Positions 1 through 8,247 are shown, counted from the first letter of the stretch. The stretch is 38,808 bases of DNA from Alphaproteobacteria bacterium (GCA_024640405.1 JAHEFB010000044.1:1-38808), one strand, 5' to 3'. Made by a program: numbers and translations. Notes: generated from the sequence alone by a model not told the origin.

Positions 1-40
1 CGAGGTCAGCGGCCAGTATGGCGGCAAGTCGTCTTTCCAC
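1..40 (-). CDS. Class III adenylate cyclase, N-terminus only (cut by window edge)
   Basis: Reading leftwards from a GTG at 40-38, the thirteen complete codons translate as MERRLAAILAADL. This is the usual opening of a large family of alphaproteobacterial cytosolic adenylate/guanylate cyclases, where it leads into the first metal-binding aspartate of the cyclase domain. A good ribosome binding site (AGGGAGA) lies six bases before the GTG. The rest of the gene is outside the window. Seen: the start, the ribosome site and 13 residues. Inferred: the family, from memory of the conserved opening. If correct, this is a second cyclase near the small RNA cluster, with a MITE inserted upstream of it. 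Confidence 0.6.
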   Translation of the reverse strand, partial: MERRLAAILAADL

Positions 41-155
41 AATCGGTCTCCCTGCGCGAGAAACCTAGCAGCTATAGGCTGTAGTTTTCAACATGTGCTG
101 TGTTCCATCAACGTCAGCAGAGGGTCAACAGCGGCCGGTTTTGATGGCCGCATGC

Positions 156-186
156 AATGTCTGCTTCACTCCCGAAAGCGGTCATT
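156..186. repeat. Imperfect inverted repeat upstream of the cyclase start
   Basis: AATGTCTGCTT at 156-166 faces AAGCGGTCATT at 176-186, with 9 of 11 positions complementary and a nine-base loop. It lies about 115 bases upstream of the minus-strand cyclase start and could be a hairpin or regulator site. No specific factor is assigned. Confidence 0.4.
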
Positions 187-220
187 GTTCCGCCGTCGCA
201 GCGAACGACCGTTTCCCGCC

Positions 221-437
221 GATAGTGTTGAAAAAGTCGCTATTTACCCCAGGACCAAAAATTTTAGCCTCATAGAGATGGTTTCGGAAATTTTGGCTGA
301 GGGAATTGCTAATTTTAAATTATCGCGACCCTGAACGCCTGTGAACCAGCACGAGCAAATTTAGCGGCAGTTTTCGATATTTCGTCCCGATAACGAAAAT
401 ATATAACTCAGCGATTTTCGACTTTTTCAACACTATC
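221..437. mobile_element. MITE-like element, 217 bp, 19-bp perfect terminal inverted repeats
   Basis: The ends are perfect inverted repeats, GATAGTGTTGAAAAAGTCG at 221-239 and its complement at 419-437. The element is bounded by the direct repeat CGCC at 217-220 and 438-441, consistent with a 4-bp target duplication. The interior is AT-rich and has no convincing reading frame, so it is a non-autonomous element mobilised in trans. The short target duplication and end style resemble IS5-group elements, but that assignment is inference. It sits between the cyclase start at position 40 and the first small RNA promoter at 515. Confidence 0.8.
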
Positions 438-514
438 CGCCCTGTGTCGCCATTCAGTAGCTGTCCAGACTGCATGGTTCCGAGGACAAGCCACTGAAAA
501 CCGCGGTTTCCGCA

Positions 515-557
515 ATGTGACGAACTACACATCCGCCATCTTCCCAATGCCCTACAT
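515..557 (+). promoter_or_regulatory. Small RNA promoter 1: CRP-type box and -10
   Basis: The 18-bp box ATGTGA-N6-ACACAT is at 515-532 and the -10 element CTACAT at 552-557, separated by 19 bases. With a start near 565 the box centre falls near -41, the class II activator position for CRP/FNR proteins. The same geometry occurs before the other three small RNA copies. Confidence 0.65.
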
Positions 558-564
558 TCATTTC

Positions 565-736
565 TAACAACAAGGCGATGAATAAAAAACGGCCTCCCCG
601 GTCCTCCCCTGCAAACACCGGGCAGCCAACAATAAGAAGACTGAACACATCGCCAGACCCGAGTACCCAACTCTGGATCCTAAAACGCGCCCGATCTTCC
701 GGTCCCCTCCCTACCGGACATCGGGCGCAAACTTTT
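565..736 (+). ncRNA. Small RNA copy 1, cuckoo-like double hairpin with anti-Shine-Dalgarno loops
   Basis: The predicted RNA starts near 565 with an unstructured leader containing AACAACAAGGCGATGAA. Hairpin I (591-627) pairs GGC..CCC..GG with CC..GGG..GCC and exposes TCCTCCCC. Hairpin II (687-728) has arms GCGCCCGAT/ATCGGGCGC, an inner CCGGT/ACCGG, and the loop CCCCTCCCT. Both loops are complementary to the GGAGG core of ribosome binding sites. Two hairpins with CCUCCUCCC-type loops define the alphaproteobacterial cuckoo RNAs (such as Rhodobacter CcsR). The 3' tail AAACTTTT makes hairpin II a weak terminator. Membership in the described family is inference; the structure is seen. Confidence 0.7.
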
Positions 737-737
737 G

Positions 738-960
738 CGCGAGCCCACCTGACCTCTGGCCATGCCCGGTGAACACCCACTATCATCGGCTCACAACACA
801 CCTGATCCAGGCATCACACCATGGCGGCAGCCTCCGGCACTATCAACGTGGTCAGGCAAGCACTTGCCGACGCCCGGCAGACCGTCCGTGCCTGTGATAC
901 CGGGGCCCGGTTCGTCGGCGCGCTCCGGCCTGCGCCCGCCCGAAACATGAAATATTTGCG
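738..960. other. Spacer between small RNA copies 1 and 2
   Basis: About 220 bp of GC-rich sequence. Open frames run on both strands, but none has a ribosome site or recognisable protein, and nothing conserved between the copies extends into it. Confidence 0.5.
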
Positions 961-1003
961 ATGTGATAAAATGCACATCCGCCGGCCCACACATCGCCTA
1001 CAT
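961..1003 (+). promoter_or_regulatory. Small RNA promoter 2: CRP-type box and -10
   Basis: Box ATGTGA-TAAAAT-GCACAT at 961-978, 19-base spacer, -10 CTACAT at 998-1003. Spacing is identical to the other three copies, while the spacer sequence differs, which points to selection on geometry. Confidence 0.65.
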
Positions 1004-1010
1004 TCATGTT

Positions 1011-1168
1011 CAACAACAAGGCGATGAACAAGCGGTTGCCCCCCATCCCCTGCAAACCCCTGAAGCAACCGTCATCTCTCCCAAATCGCCTTCGACCTGA
1101 ACGTCCCCTTTCAAGGTCAAGCGCCCGATCTCCGGTCACCCCTCCCGGACATCGGGCGCAAAACGTTT
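1011..1168 (+). ncRNA. Small RNA copy 2, cuckoo-like double hairpin
   Basis: Same layout as copy 1 but strongly diverged in between. Hairpin I has arms GGTTGC (1034-1039) and GCAACC (1065-1070) around a C-rich loop containing CCCCCATCCCC. Hairpin II has arms GCGCCCGAT (1121-1129) and ATCGGGCGC (1151-1159) with an inner TCCGG/CCGGA and a CACCCCTC loop. The tail is AAAACGTTT. Hairpin I is built from different bases than in copies 3 and 4 yet still pairs, evidence that the RNA fold is conserved. The middle region lacks the GGGC(A/G)GCCAAC block seen in copies 1 and 3. Confidence 0.65.
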
Positions 1169-1230
1169 GGGATGCCGATATGGATCAAACGACCGGCGAA
1201 TCCGCCGCAGGTAAAACGTCCGGCGCCGGA

Positions 1231-1701
1231 TCAGATGGCGCCGTGCGCCCCCAGCACGGCAGCACCGACTGTCACCAGGCTGGCGAACAGCAAAATCCGG
1301 TGCATGGCGAGAACCAGGGCAAAGGTCGGCCCCGGCCGTTTGGATGCCCGGTCATGAAACCACCGGTGCAGGAATGCCGGTTCGGCAATGAACAGCACGA
1401 ACGTAAACACCGCCCAGATGAAAACCATGGCATGCATCCACCAGAATTCCGGGTCGGCAAAGCGATCCCAGGCGTCCAGCCTGTGGGTCATGTAAAACCC
1501 GCTCAGTCCGGCGATGGTGGTGGATATCCGGGCCTGAAAGCCAAACCGTCCCTCGATTGTCTCGAACAGCTCAAGCCGGTTTTCCGAAGCAACCGAGCGG
1601 ATGATCCCCGGCAGCAAGACCAGCGTCACCAGCGACACACCGCCGATCCAGTGCACCAGCGAAATAACGTGCAGCGCTCTTGCAATGCTCAAGTCGTCCA
1701 T
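1231..1701 (-). CDS. CopD-like four-helix inner membrane protein
   Basis: A 156-residue protein starting MDDLSIARALHVISLVHWIGG. It has about four hydrophobic helices (roughly residues 8-33, 57-72, 87-109 and 131-154) and histidines inside the first helix (LHVISLVHW) and third segment (WWMHAMVF), a pattern typical of small integral membrane proteins related to the CopD copper-import/DUF domain group. Helix histidines suggest metal or heme contact, but this is inference. The gene lies between small RNA copies 2 and 3 on the opposite strand, so its 3' end faces copy 2 and its promoter region faces copy 3. No operon partner is visible. Confidence 0.75.
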   Translation of the reverse strand: MDDLSIARALHVISLVHWIGGVSLVTLVLLPGIIRSVASENRLELFETIEGRFGFQARISTTIAGLSGFYMTHRLDAWDRFADPEFWWMHAMVFIWAVFTFVLFIAEPAFLHRWFHDRASKRPGPTFALVLAMHRILLFASLVTVGAAVLGAHGAI

Positions 1702-1756
1702 GTCGTCGGATTTTCCTTGTCGCGCAGACGGTATTCCCCTCGCGCGTCAGACCGCA

Positions 1757-1799
1757 ATGTGACGTATTGCACATCCAGCCGGTTGGCAATCGCCTACAT
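1757..1799 (+). promoter_or_regulatory. Small RNA promoter 3: CRP-type box and -10
   Basis: Box ATGTGA-CGTATT-GCACAT at 1757-1774, close to the CRP consensus TGTGA-N6-TCACA. A 19-base spacer leads to -10 CTACAT at 1794-1799. The box lies 56 bp upstream of the CopD-like gene's start on the other strand and could also affect that gene. Confidence 0.68.
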
Positions 1800-1806
1800 T
1801 CATCTC

Positions 1807-1977
1807 CAACAACAACGCGATGATTAAAAAAACGGTTGCCCCCTCCTCCCCTGCAAACACCGGGCGGCCAACAACAAGAAGACTGAAACATCGCCAGACC
1901 CGAGTACCAGACTTTGGATCCATAATGCGCCCGACCTTCCGGTCCCCTCCCAACCGGACATCGGGCGCAAAACTTTT
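1807..1977 (+). ncRNA. Small RNA copy 3, cuckoo-like double hairpin
   Basis: Leader with AACAACAACGCGATGA. Hairpin I pairs GGTTGCCC (1834-1841) with GGGCGGCC (1862-1869), using G-U pairs, and exposes CCTCCTCCCC (1842-1851), the best anti-Shine-Dalgarno match of the four copies. Hairpin II pairs GCGCCCGA (1927-1934) with TCGGGCGC (1961-1968), has an inner CCGGT/ACCGG, and carries the loop CCCCTCCCA. The tail is AAAACTTTT. It ends about 200 bp before the convergent 3' end of the membrane adenylate cyclase gene. Confidence 0.72.
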
Positions 1978-2184
1978 GTGCTGCTGCTTGCCCGCGTGAC
2001 ATTTCCCAAACATGAGTCGTTCGCGCTGAAGCCATGAAGCGGCGAGATCAGCGTTTTGAGGCACCGTAACGGGCCATCCTGCACCCGCTTGACGAGAGTG
2101 ACATCCAGGCACTGGATATTCGAGCAGATCTGCGATCGAATTCAAACGGTCGAGTAGCTGGTTCTGACCCATTTCGCCGGGAGG

Positions 2185-4140
2185 TCAGTCATCGATATGC
2201 CGGATTGCGCGCTTCAGCGCACCCAGGGCAGCGCTCTTGTCCTTCGCACTCATCCTGGTCTTGTCGATGGCAAGATGCATGCCGGACTGCACCTCCTGGA
2301 ACCTGCCTGCCCGTTGCTTTGCCGGCGCAAGCGGTCCGATGACACAATAGGTTGTGACAGGGTAGGCCATCCCCTTTACATTGACCTGGCCCTGTTCGGT
2401 ACATTCGATATCATCTGCCACCAGGGCATAGGTTTCGTACGACGTGAGGATCTCGCCGGGCTGTGCTGCTGATTCCAGGCGCGAGGCGGTGTTAACGGTG
2501 CCGCCAATGATGGTGTAGTCCATCCGCTCGTCGCTGCCAAAGTTTCCGACGGTGCAATACCCGGTGTGTATGCCCATCCTGCAGACCATGGGGCGGCTCA
2601 TGCCTGCGATTTGCCAGTCTTCATTGAGTTCAGACAGCCGCTGGCGCATGGCAATAGCCATTTTCACGCATTGCAGCGCGTCCTCCTGTGGCCCGCGTGT
2701 TTCCGGATCGCCAAAAAACACCATGATGGCGTCACCGATATACTTGTCGATTGTCGCACCGTGCCGCAGCGCAATTTGCGACATTTCCGTCAGATAGGTG
2801 TTCAGCAGTTGCGTCAGTTCTTCCGACTCCTGTTGATCCGCCAGTTCGGTGAAGCCGACAATATCGGAAAAAAACACGGTGAGTTTCTTGCGCGAGCTGG
2901 TTACGGCCACCTGTTGCTTGCCAGAGAAAATGGACTCATAGACCTGGGGCGACAGGTATTTTGCCAGTCGTGCCGACAGGCGTTCCAGGGCACTGGTCTT
3001 TCCTGCCAGCTCGTGTTCCTGCTTGTCAATTCTGGCCGTGTAGTCTCTGACCGCCCGCGATATTTCACCAATCTCGTCGTGCACCGGGTCAAGCGGCGGG
3101 TTTTCACGCCTTTCGGCATAGAGCCGCAAGGCTTCGCGCATACTGTCGAGCCGTCGAAACACCCGTCTTTGCAACGTCAGCCACAACAAAAAGGCGCCGG
3201 CTGCAAATGCTGCGAACACCAGCACCATAAATATCTGGTTGTAGCGGGTTGTTGATGCGATGTGTTTGATCTGGCTGGTCAGCGCCTGACTGGAGAGCTC
3301 AAATTCGGCATTGGCGCTGTTGAGAAGGCGATTGGCGATCAGGGAGTTTTCCTCAACCAGCGCCTTGATCTTGAACCCGTTGGCAAGGCTTACCGCCTTG
3401 TCTGCAAGAATCCGGTCGCCCTGCTGCAACCAGTAGCCAAGGAAACTGCCTTCCGGCGCATCTCCGCCATCTGTTTGCCCGGCACCAGATTCGAGGTTTG
3501 CGATTTGCGCTACAATCTCCCGCCGGTTTCGTGAGAATCGCGCCCTGACGGGATCGAGCAGCACAGCCTGCAAACGCAAAATGGCAGCGACCTTCCGGTC
3601 ATTCGCCGCCCCCGTCGGGTTCGCATCCGATGGCTTGTTTCGGATCTTGCGCTCCAGTTTGCGGAGCATTTCATAGTGCTTCTCAAGCCGTTTGCGAACA
3701 TTGATTTGCTGGCGAACGATTGTGGTCAGTGCTGTCTGGTTCCCGGCGAGCAGCGCACTGTTCTTCTTGAGAGACTCAAGCGCCTCCCTGTCACTCATGA
3801 GTTCGCCAAGCTGAAGCAGCAGGTCTGCCTGTGAACTGCGCTTGTCCTTTAGTCTCGAGAGCAGGGTTTCAAACTCGAACCGGGTCGGATTGGTGCTGAG
3901 TGCCGGCGCGATCGCAATGCTGGCGGAAGCTTCCTGGCTCAGTTGCGACAGCTTGATCAGCCTCGGCAGCGTCCGGTCACGCAGATTGCCGATTTCGGTT
4001 TCCTGGCTGAAAAGCTGAACCGCGATCAGTGACAATCCGGCAAGAACCGCCAGCGCAATCACTGCCAGAATGGCCACAAGGACCGTAGAGATCTTCTTGC
4101 GGGCACTAATTTGATTCAGCTGACGCACGCTGCTTGCCAT
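2185..4140 (-). CDS. Membrane-bound class III adenylate cyclase with periplasmic sensor and HAMP-like linker
   Basis: A 651-residue protein taken from the ATG at 4140. Transmembrane helix 1 spans about residues 18-44, followed by a roughly 255-residue helical extracytoplasmic region. Helix 2 spans about 303-322, then comes a HAMP-like linker with coiled coil and a C-terminal cyclase domain. Catalytic residues are complete: first metal Asp in FFSDIVGF (about 426), substrate Lys and second metal Asp in DKYIGD (466, 470), adenine-specifying Asp in MDYTIIG (541), and Asn/Arg in NTASR (550, 554). The Lys/Asp pair indicates ATP rather than GTP. Its ATG overlaps the stop of the upstream amino-acid-binding protein by one base (TGATG), so the two are translationally coupled. 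A longer frame begins at 4182 but has no ribosome site. Confidence 0.92.
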   Translation of the reverse strand: MASSVRQLNQISARKKISTVLVAILAVIALAVLAGLSLIAVQLFSQETEIGNLRDRTLPRLIKLSQLSQEASASIAIAPALSTNPTRFEFETLLSRLKDKRSSQADLLLQLGELMSDREALESLKKNSALLAGNQTALTTIVRQQINVRKRLEKHYEMLRKLERKIRNKPSDANPTGAANDRKVAAILRLQAVLLDPVRARFSRNRREIVAQIANLESGAGQTDGGDAPEGSFLGYWLQQGDRILADKAVSLANGFKIKALVEENSLIANRLLNSANAEFELSSQALTSQIKHIASTTRYNQIFMVLVFAAFAAGAFLLWLTLQRRVFRRLDSMREALRLYAERRENPPLDPVHDEIGEISRAVRDYTARIDKQEHELAGKTSALERLSARLAKYLSPQVYESIFSGKQQVAVTSSRKKLTVFFSDIVGFTELADQQESEELTQLLNTYLTEMSQIALRHGATIDKYIGDAIMVFFGDPETRGPQEDALQCVKMAIAMRQRLSELNEDWQIAGMSRPMVCRMGIHTGYCTVGNFGSDERMDYTIIGGTVNTASRLESAAQPGEILTSYETYALVADDIECTEQGQVNVKGMAYPVTTYCVIGPLAPAKQRAGRFQEVQSGMHLAIDKTRMSAKDKSAALGALKRAIRHIDD

Positions 4141-5168
4141 CACCGCAGGGGCGGGCTGTACTGTAAACCGCCATCCCTCCACAGCCGGTTCAGGCCGCGC
4201 TTGACGTTGATTTTGCTGTTTTTTCCAAGGTAGCGATCAAATATCTCTCCGTAGTTTCCGGCGCCGGCGATGATATTGCGGGCCCATTCACGCGAAAGGC
4301 CCGCTTCCTCAACTCCCTTTAGAGGGTCGACGCCAAGCAGGCGGCGTATGGCGGGGTCGCGACTCTTGAGGTGATCCTGGTAATTTTTGCTCGAAATCCC
4401 CTTTTCCTCGGCGGTAATGGTTGCATAGATCGACCAGCGAACGACGTTTGCCCAGACCATGTCAGACGCCTTGACGTAGGCGACCAGTGGCTCCTTGGAT
4501 ATGATTTCGTCATGCAGTACGTAATTTTCGGCATCGTCAGTTGCCGTGGCGCGGGTTGAGGCCAATACCAGTTTGTCGGCAGTCAACAGGTCGCATTTTC
4601 TGGCGAAGAATGCATCGTTGCGTCCTTCGGATGATTCAAACGGCAAAGTCTTCCAGTTCAGGTTATGAAAGTGGGCGAAGTCTTCGAGATTGGCGCGTGT
4701 CGTGGTTGAATCATTCACACAGACTATTGCTTCCTGAAGCCCGGTCAGGTCTCCGCGAACGCTTCCCTTGTGCGACATGAAGCCCTGGCCGTCATAGTAC
4801 AGCACGGCGGCAGGAGTGAGTTTGCGCACAAGATCCCGCGAGAAGGTCCAGGTGACGTTTGAGATAAAGGCATCGACATCTCCCTGTTCGATGCTTTCCA
4901 GTCCATACCGGATGTGCACCGGGGAAAGCTCCACGGCGGTACGGTCATTGAACAGGGCGAGCGCCAGTACCCGGCAGAACTCGGGAAAAAACCCCTCATA
5001 ACCGGATTCGCCGATCCGTGTATCGGCGACAGGGCGGGTGCCGATGGCACACCGCACGTATCCGCGATCTACCACGTCCTTGAGGGTGTCCTGCGCAACT
5101 GCCGGTTGGGGCGTGAAGAAAATCAGCGAAGAAACGGCTATGACATGTGCCAGTCGCGATGAATTCAT
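4140..5168 (-). CDS. Periplasmic amino-acid-binding protein, AapJ-like
   Basis: A 342-residue protein with a signal peptide ending near AVA-QDTL. It belongs to the PF00497 solute-binding fold and most resembles the general L-amino-acid-binding protein AapJ: an RGYVRCAIG opening, GFFPEFCRVLALALF, the DVDAFISNVTWTFSRD stretch, and a C-terminal segment with NYGEIFDRYLG. No permease or ATPase gene adjoins it, unlike a normal aap operon. Instead the next gene is a membrane adenylate cyclase with a one-base overlap. This context suggests the protein reports ligand to the cyclase's extracytoplasmic domain rather than, or as well as, feeding a transporter. That role is inference; the fold and secretion signal are seen. 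AGCC/GGGAGG-type sequence precedes the start. Confidence 0.85.
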   Translation of the reverse strand: MNSSRLAHVIAVSSLIFFTPQPAVAQDTLKDVVDRGYVRCAIGTRPVADTRIGESGYEGFFPEFCRVLALALFNDRTAVELSPVHIRYGLESIEQGDVDAFISNVTWTFSRDLVRKLTPAAVLYYDGQGFMSHKGSVRGDLTGLQEAIVCVNDSTTTRANLEDFAHFHNLNWKTLPFESSEGRNDAFFARKCDLLTADKLVLASTRATATDDAENYVLHDEIISKEPLVAYVKASDMVWANVVRWSIYATITAEEKGISSKNYQDHLKSRDPAIRRLLGVDPLKGVEEAGLSREWARNIIAGAGNYGEIFDRYLGKNSKINVKRGLNRLWRDGGLQYSPPLR

Positions 5169-5348
5169 GGCTATCCTCCCAGCCAGCGGGGCGGCTCAGG
5201 ATGGCATTTGCCTGACACATTTTGCCAGAGCGCCCTCGCAGGTTCACCCGATCCTAGTGGGAAAGCGCTTCAATATCCAGCGAGCCGGGATTGCGGGACG
5301 CTGATTGTGGCGATGTTGGCCGTTGGAATTTCTTGCAGCGCCCCGGTA

Positions 5349-6521
5349 TCAGCTCAGCGCTGTGATCAACTGATCCAGCGCCTTCGACAACCTGGCTCGC
5401 GGGCAGGCGATGTTCACCCGGGCAAATCCGGCTCCCTGTTCGCCAAAGGCGATGCCGCGGGTGGCCGCCCAGCCGGCCTTCGCCCTCAGGAACGCGGTCA
5501 GTTCATCGGGTGACTTCTGCAATTTGCGAAAATCCAACCACAGCAGAAATGTGCCGTCCGGCTCAATCAGCTCAACCTGCGGCATCTGCTGAAGGCGCTG
5601 CCGCACCAGGTCGAGGTTGCCCTGCAGATACAGTATGACGGCATCAAGCCACGGGCCCCCGCCGCGATAGGCCGCCTGCATGGCCACGCTGGCAAAGGCG
5701 TTGTTCTTGTTGACCGTCAGGCGGCTGTTTTCCGCCTGGAATGCCTTGCGGCGCCGGTCATCGGCGATGACCGTGAACGACCAGCAGCACCCTGCAATAT
5801 TGAAGCTCTTGGCAGGCGACAGAAACACAATGGCGTTGTGCGCATGGCCCGGCCCGAGCGAGGCAAACGGCGTATAGTTGTGGCCCGGAAAGACAATGTC
5901 GCCATGCAGTTCGTCTGACACCACCAGCACACCGTGCCGGGCGCAGATGTCGCCAAGCTGCATCAGTTCGGGTTGCGTCCACACACGGCCGACCGGATTG
6001 TGCGGATTGCACAGGAACAGGATCCTGTTGCGCGGGTCGGATGCCATCAGCTCCAGGCGGGCGAAATCCATCTCGTAGCGGCCGTCCTTCAGCACCAGCG
6101 GATTTTCAACCAGGCTTCGCCTGTTCTCCCGGATAATGTCGAAAAAGTCGAAGAACACCGGCGGCTGAACGATGATGCCATCGCCTTCTTCAGAAAACAG
6201 TGAAGCCGCGATGGCCAGGGAGTTCAGCACATTGGGCGCCCGCAATATGTGGGCCTGGTCAACGGTCCATCCGTGGCGGGTTTCCAGCCAGCCGGTCAAA
6301 GCGGGCATCAGGCCACGCGGCACCGCCTCATAGCCGAACACCCCGTGATCCACTCTTTGCCGCATGGCCTCGATAATCGGCGGCGCAACCCGGAAATCCA
6401 TGTCCGCGACGCCTGCCGCAAACAGCTCTGCGCCGTCCTCGCCCAGCACCATCGGGTGCACCTTCAGGGCAGGCACCTCGCGCCGGTCCACCTCGCTGTC
6501 AAAATCAAATTCCGTGGCCAT
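5349..6521 (-). CDS. PLP-dependent MalY/PatB-type aminotransferase (cystathionine beta-lyase-like)
   Basis: A 390-residue fold-type I PLP enzyme beginning MATEFDFDSEVDRR. Diagnostic stretches are the N-terminal WVADMDF-like sequence (VADMDFR), LCNPHNPVGRVW, the cofactor-contacting SDELHGDI, and the Schiff-base lysine in LSPAKSFNIAG. These match the MalY/PatB subgroup, which cleaves the C-S bond of cystathionine or cysteine in the cytoplasm. Length is normal for the family. The ATG at 6521 has GGTGGAG upstream; the frame could begin seven codons earlier without a better site. It stands alone between the amino-acid-binding operon and a threonine dehydratase remnant, so the physiological substrate cannot be told from context. 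Confidence 0.88.
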   Translation of the reverse strand: MATEFDFDSEVDRREVPALKVHPMVLGEDGAELFAAGVADMDFRVAPPIIEAMRQRVDHGVFGYEAVPRGLMPALTGWLETRHGWTVDQAHILRAPNVLNSLAIAASLFSEEGDGIIVQPPVFFDFFDIIRENRRSLVENPLVLKDGRYEMDFARLELMASDPRNRILFLCNPHNPVGRVWTQPELMQLGDICARHGVLVVSDELHGDIVFPGHNYTPFASLGPGHAHNAIVFLSPAKSFNIAGCCWSFTVIADDRRRKAFQAENSRLTVNKNNAFASVAMQAAYRGGGPWLDAVILYLQGNLDLVRQRLQQMPQVELIEPDGTFLLWLDFRKLQKSPDELTAFLRAKAGWAATRGIAFGEQGAGFARVNIACPRARLSKALDQLITALS

Positions 6522-6604
6522 GCCACACTCCACCTTTCGCATGCGCCATCTTCGGTCAGAACGCCGGCAAAGAAAACCGCGAGCATTGTCGCTTGCCCGG
6601 CCAG

Positions 6605-6829
6605 TGGCTGCTTGCGGGCGGTCTGGTGGCCAGCGACGGCCAAGTCCGCAAACCCATGCGATTTGCCTTCGACAGGTTCAAGACCGTCATTGAACCGGGC
6701 GCAACCGTTGGCATCGCAGCCGTCCTCAACCGGCAGGTCGACATGACGGGCAGGACGGCCGCAGTATTTACCACTGGCGGAAATGTCGCCCCCGATCGCT
6801 ATTGCGAACTGCTGAACGGGGCCGGCTGA
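6605..6829 (+). pseudogene. 3' remnant of a threonine/serine dehydratase gene
   Basis: About 75 codons read as the C-terminal end of a fold-type II PLP threonine/serine dehydratase: LLAGGLVASDGQVR, MRFAFDRFKTVIEPGATVGIAA, then TTGGNVAPDRYCELL, with a natural stop at 6827-6829. The catalytic N-terminal part, including the PLP lysine, is missing. The sequence upstream of about 6605 reads as no homologous protein in any frame. The gene was therefore truncated, probably by a deletion that brought the C-S lyase start next to it. No start codon with a ribosome site opens the remaining frame. Confidence 0.7.
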
Positions 6830-6933
6830 ACCTTGAGCGTGTCGCCGGGACTGGTTGCTTGCCGTTGTCCTGATGAAGTAACAACCACCGTTCATTTCCG
6901 GTTCATTGTCCACCGGATAGTAATGGTGAGATT

Positions 6934-8247
6934 ATGACACTGCGGGTCAAACATTCGAAGCTTGCGGAGACGGGTTTCGCCGCAACATGGCGCAGTTCCG
7001 CTGTTCCGGCGGCGATCGTGTTTGCCGCAATCAGCGCTCACCCGGCTTCCGCACAGACGGCGCAAGCCAATGTCGAGGCCTATTGCGCTCAAGAATACGG
7101 TGCCGGCACCCAGGCAACATTTGACCGGCGCGACAATGGCGCGATGTGTTCGGAAAAAACCGGCCAGGGGCTGGGGCTGCTGCACCACAAGATCAACCCT
7201 GCCGACATCTGCAGCGCCCAGCACAAGACATCGCAATACCGGCTGGAGGGCCGTCAGATACTGTGTGTCACCGGCAACGAGGCCATCCCGGCTGACCGCA
7301 AGGTCGATCTGGCGGAGTTCTGCCGCAGGAATTATGGCGCGTCGGCCATAGTGAGCAAACGCCTGACCGACAATCAGCCGCTGTGCACCGTCAAGGGATC
7401 AGGTGGTCTTTCGCAGACCCATCATGCCATTGACCTGGCCCAGTTGTGTGGCTCAGGAGGCAGGGTCAGTGCCGCCGCGGTGGATGGCGACACGCTGGAT
7501 TGTGCAAAGCGCGATGTGGCAGGCGGTAGCGGTTCAACCGGAAAGACAGGCTCCGGCAATGGCGCCGGTAACGGCAGGCCCGCCCCCGGTGCGCAGGCGC
7601 CATCGGGTCCGAAGCAGGCCGGCGGCAGTACCCGGGTGCCCGCCACGGCAATTATTCCCGCCGCCGACAAGCCGGACCTGACCGGATGCGGCATCCCTCC
7701 GTCACAAGAACTGCTGGCACTCGGCTGGGGCAAGGAGTACGCCAGCTTGTTGTCGCCGTCGGTCAACGCCCAAACGGATCTGGCGGCAGGCAGCAAACGG
7801 CGGCAGGAGCTGGCGATGGAATTTGCCAGGGCCAGCTTGTGGATGAGCGGCGGCGACCTGACGCCCTGCAGTAATCTCTCCGGCGGGCTGGTGATCGAAA
7901 TTGCCGACATCTGCCGCCTGAACCCCGTCAACCCCCTGCTGGCCTGGGTCGGCAGCAGCCCCTACAGCACCGCGCGTCATTACCCGCGGCCGGTGTGCCA
8001 TGCGCCGGATGCCGAGCCCAACCCGACCTATATCGGCACGCCGCTGGTCAGCGGCTGTTCCGAGCTGTATCCGGACCAGACGGCCTTGAGACGCCCCGGC
8101 AAGGATGCGTCGGGAAACGACATCATCGAGGGCAGGCTCTACCCGATCATGAAGTGGACCGGGACCGGTCAGATAGAGTGCTTCTATCTTGATGTTTCTG
8201 ACGACGGGGACAGCCGCGAGGATGAAGTCGTGGAAGTGGAGAGCTGA
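6934..8247 (+). CDS. Secreted cysteine-rich protein with two repeated modules, unknown function
   Basis: A 437-residue protein not recognised. It has a signal peptide ending about residue 41 (HPASA-QT). Two similar modules follow, roughly residues 47-96 and 126-172. Each reads as YC/FC, a YGA motif, a second Cys (AMC or PLC), a Gly-Leu stretch with HH or THH, then I(N/D)xAxxC. A flexible Gly/Pro/Ser-rich linker (about 178-230) leads to a C-terminal domain with further cysteines (GCGIPPS, TPCSN, DICRLN, PVCHAP, SGCSELYP, ECFYLD). Even numbers of cysteines and export suggest disulfides. The end overlaps the next gene. An extracytoplasmic, possibly wall- or surface-associated role is inference. 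Confidence 0.8.
   Translation: MTLRVKHSKLAETGFAATWRSSAVPAAIVFAAISAHPASAQTAQANVEAYCAQEYGAGTQATFDRRDNGAMCSEKTGQGLGLLHHKINPADICSAQHKTSQYRLEGRQILCVTGNEAIPADRKVDLAEFCRRNYGASAIVSKRLTDNQPLCTVKGSGGLSQTHHAIDLAQLCGSGGRVSAAAVDGDTLDCAKRDVAGGSGSTGKTGSGNGAGNGRPAPGAQAPSGPKQAGGSTRVPATAIIPAADKPDLTGCGIPPSQELLALGWGKEYASLLSPSVNAQTDLAAGSKRRQELAMEFARASLWMSGGDLTPCSNLSGGLVIEIADICRLNPVNPLLAWVGSSPYSTARHYPRPVCHAPDAEPNPTYIGTPLVSGCSELYPDQTALRRPGKDASGNDIIEGRLYPIMKWTGTGQIECFYLDVSDDGDSREDEVVEVES

Noticed and set aside
578..772. Short proline-rich peptides in the leaders of small RNA copies 1-3 (ATG in GCGATGA)
   Set aside because: The ATG is ATA in copy 4, the downstream codons are not conserved as protein, and base changes preserve hairpin pairing instead.
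1006..1827. 273-codon frame on the plus strand
   Set aside because: It runs antisense through the CopD-like gene and across small RNA copy 2, with a low-complexity translation and no ribosome site.
2566..3255. 229-codon plus-strand frame
   Set aside because: Antisense to the well-supported adenylate cyclase.
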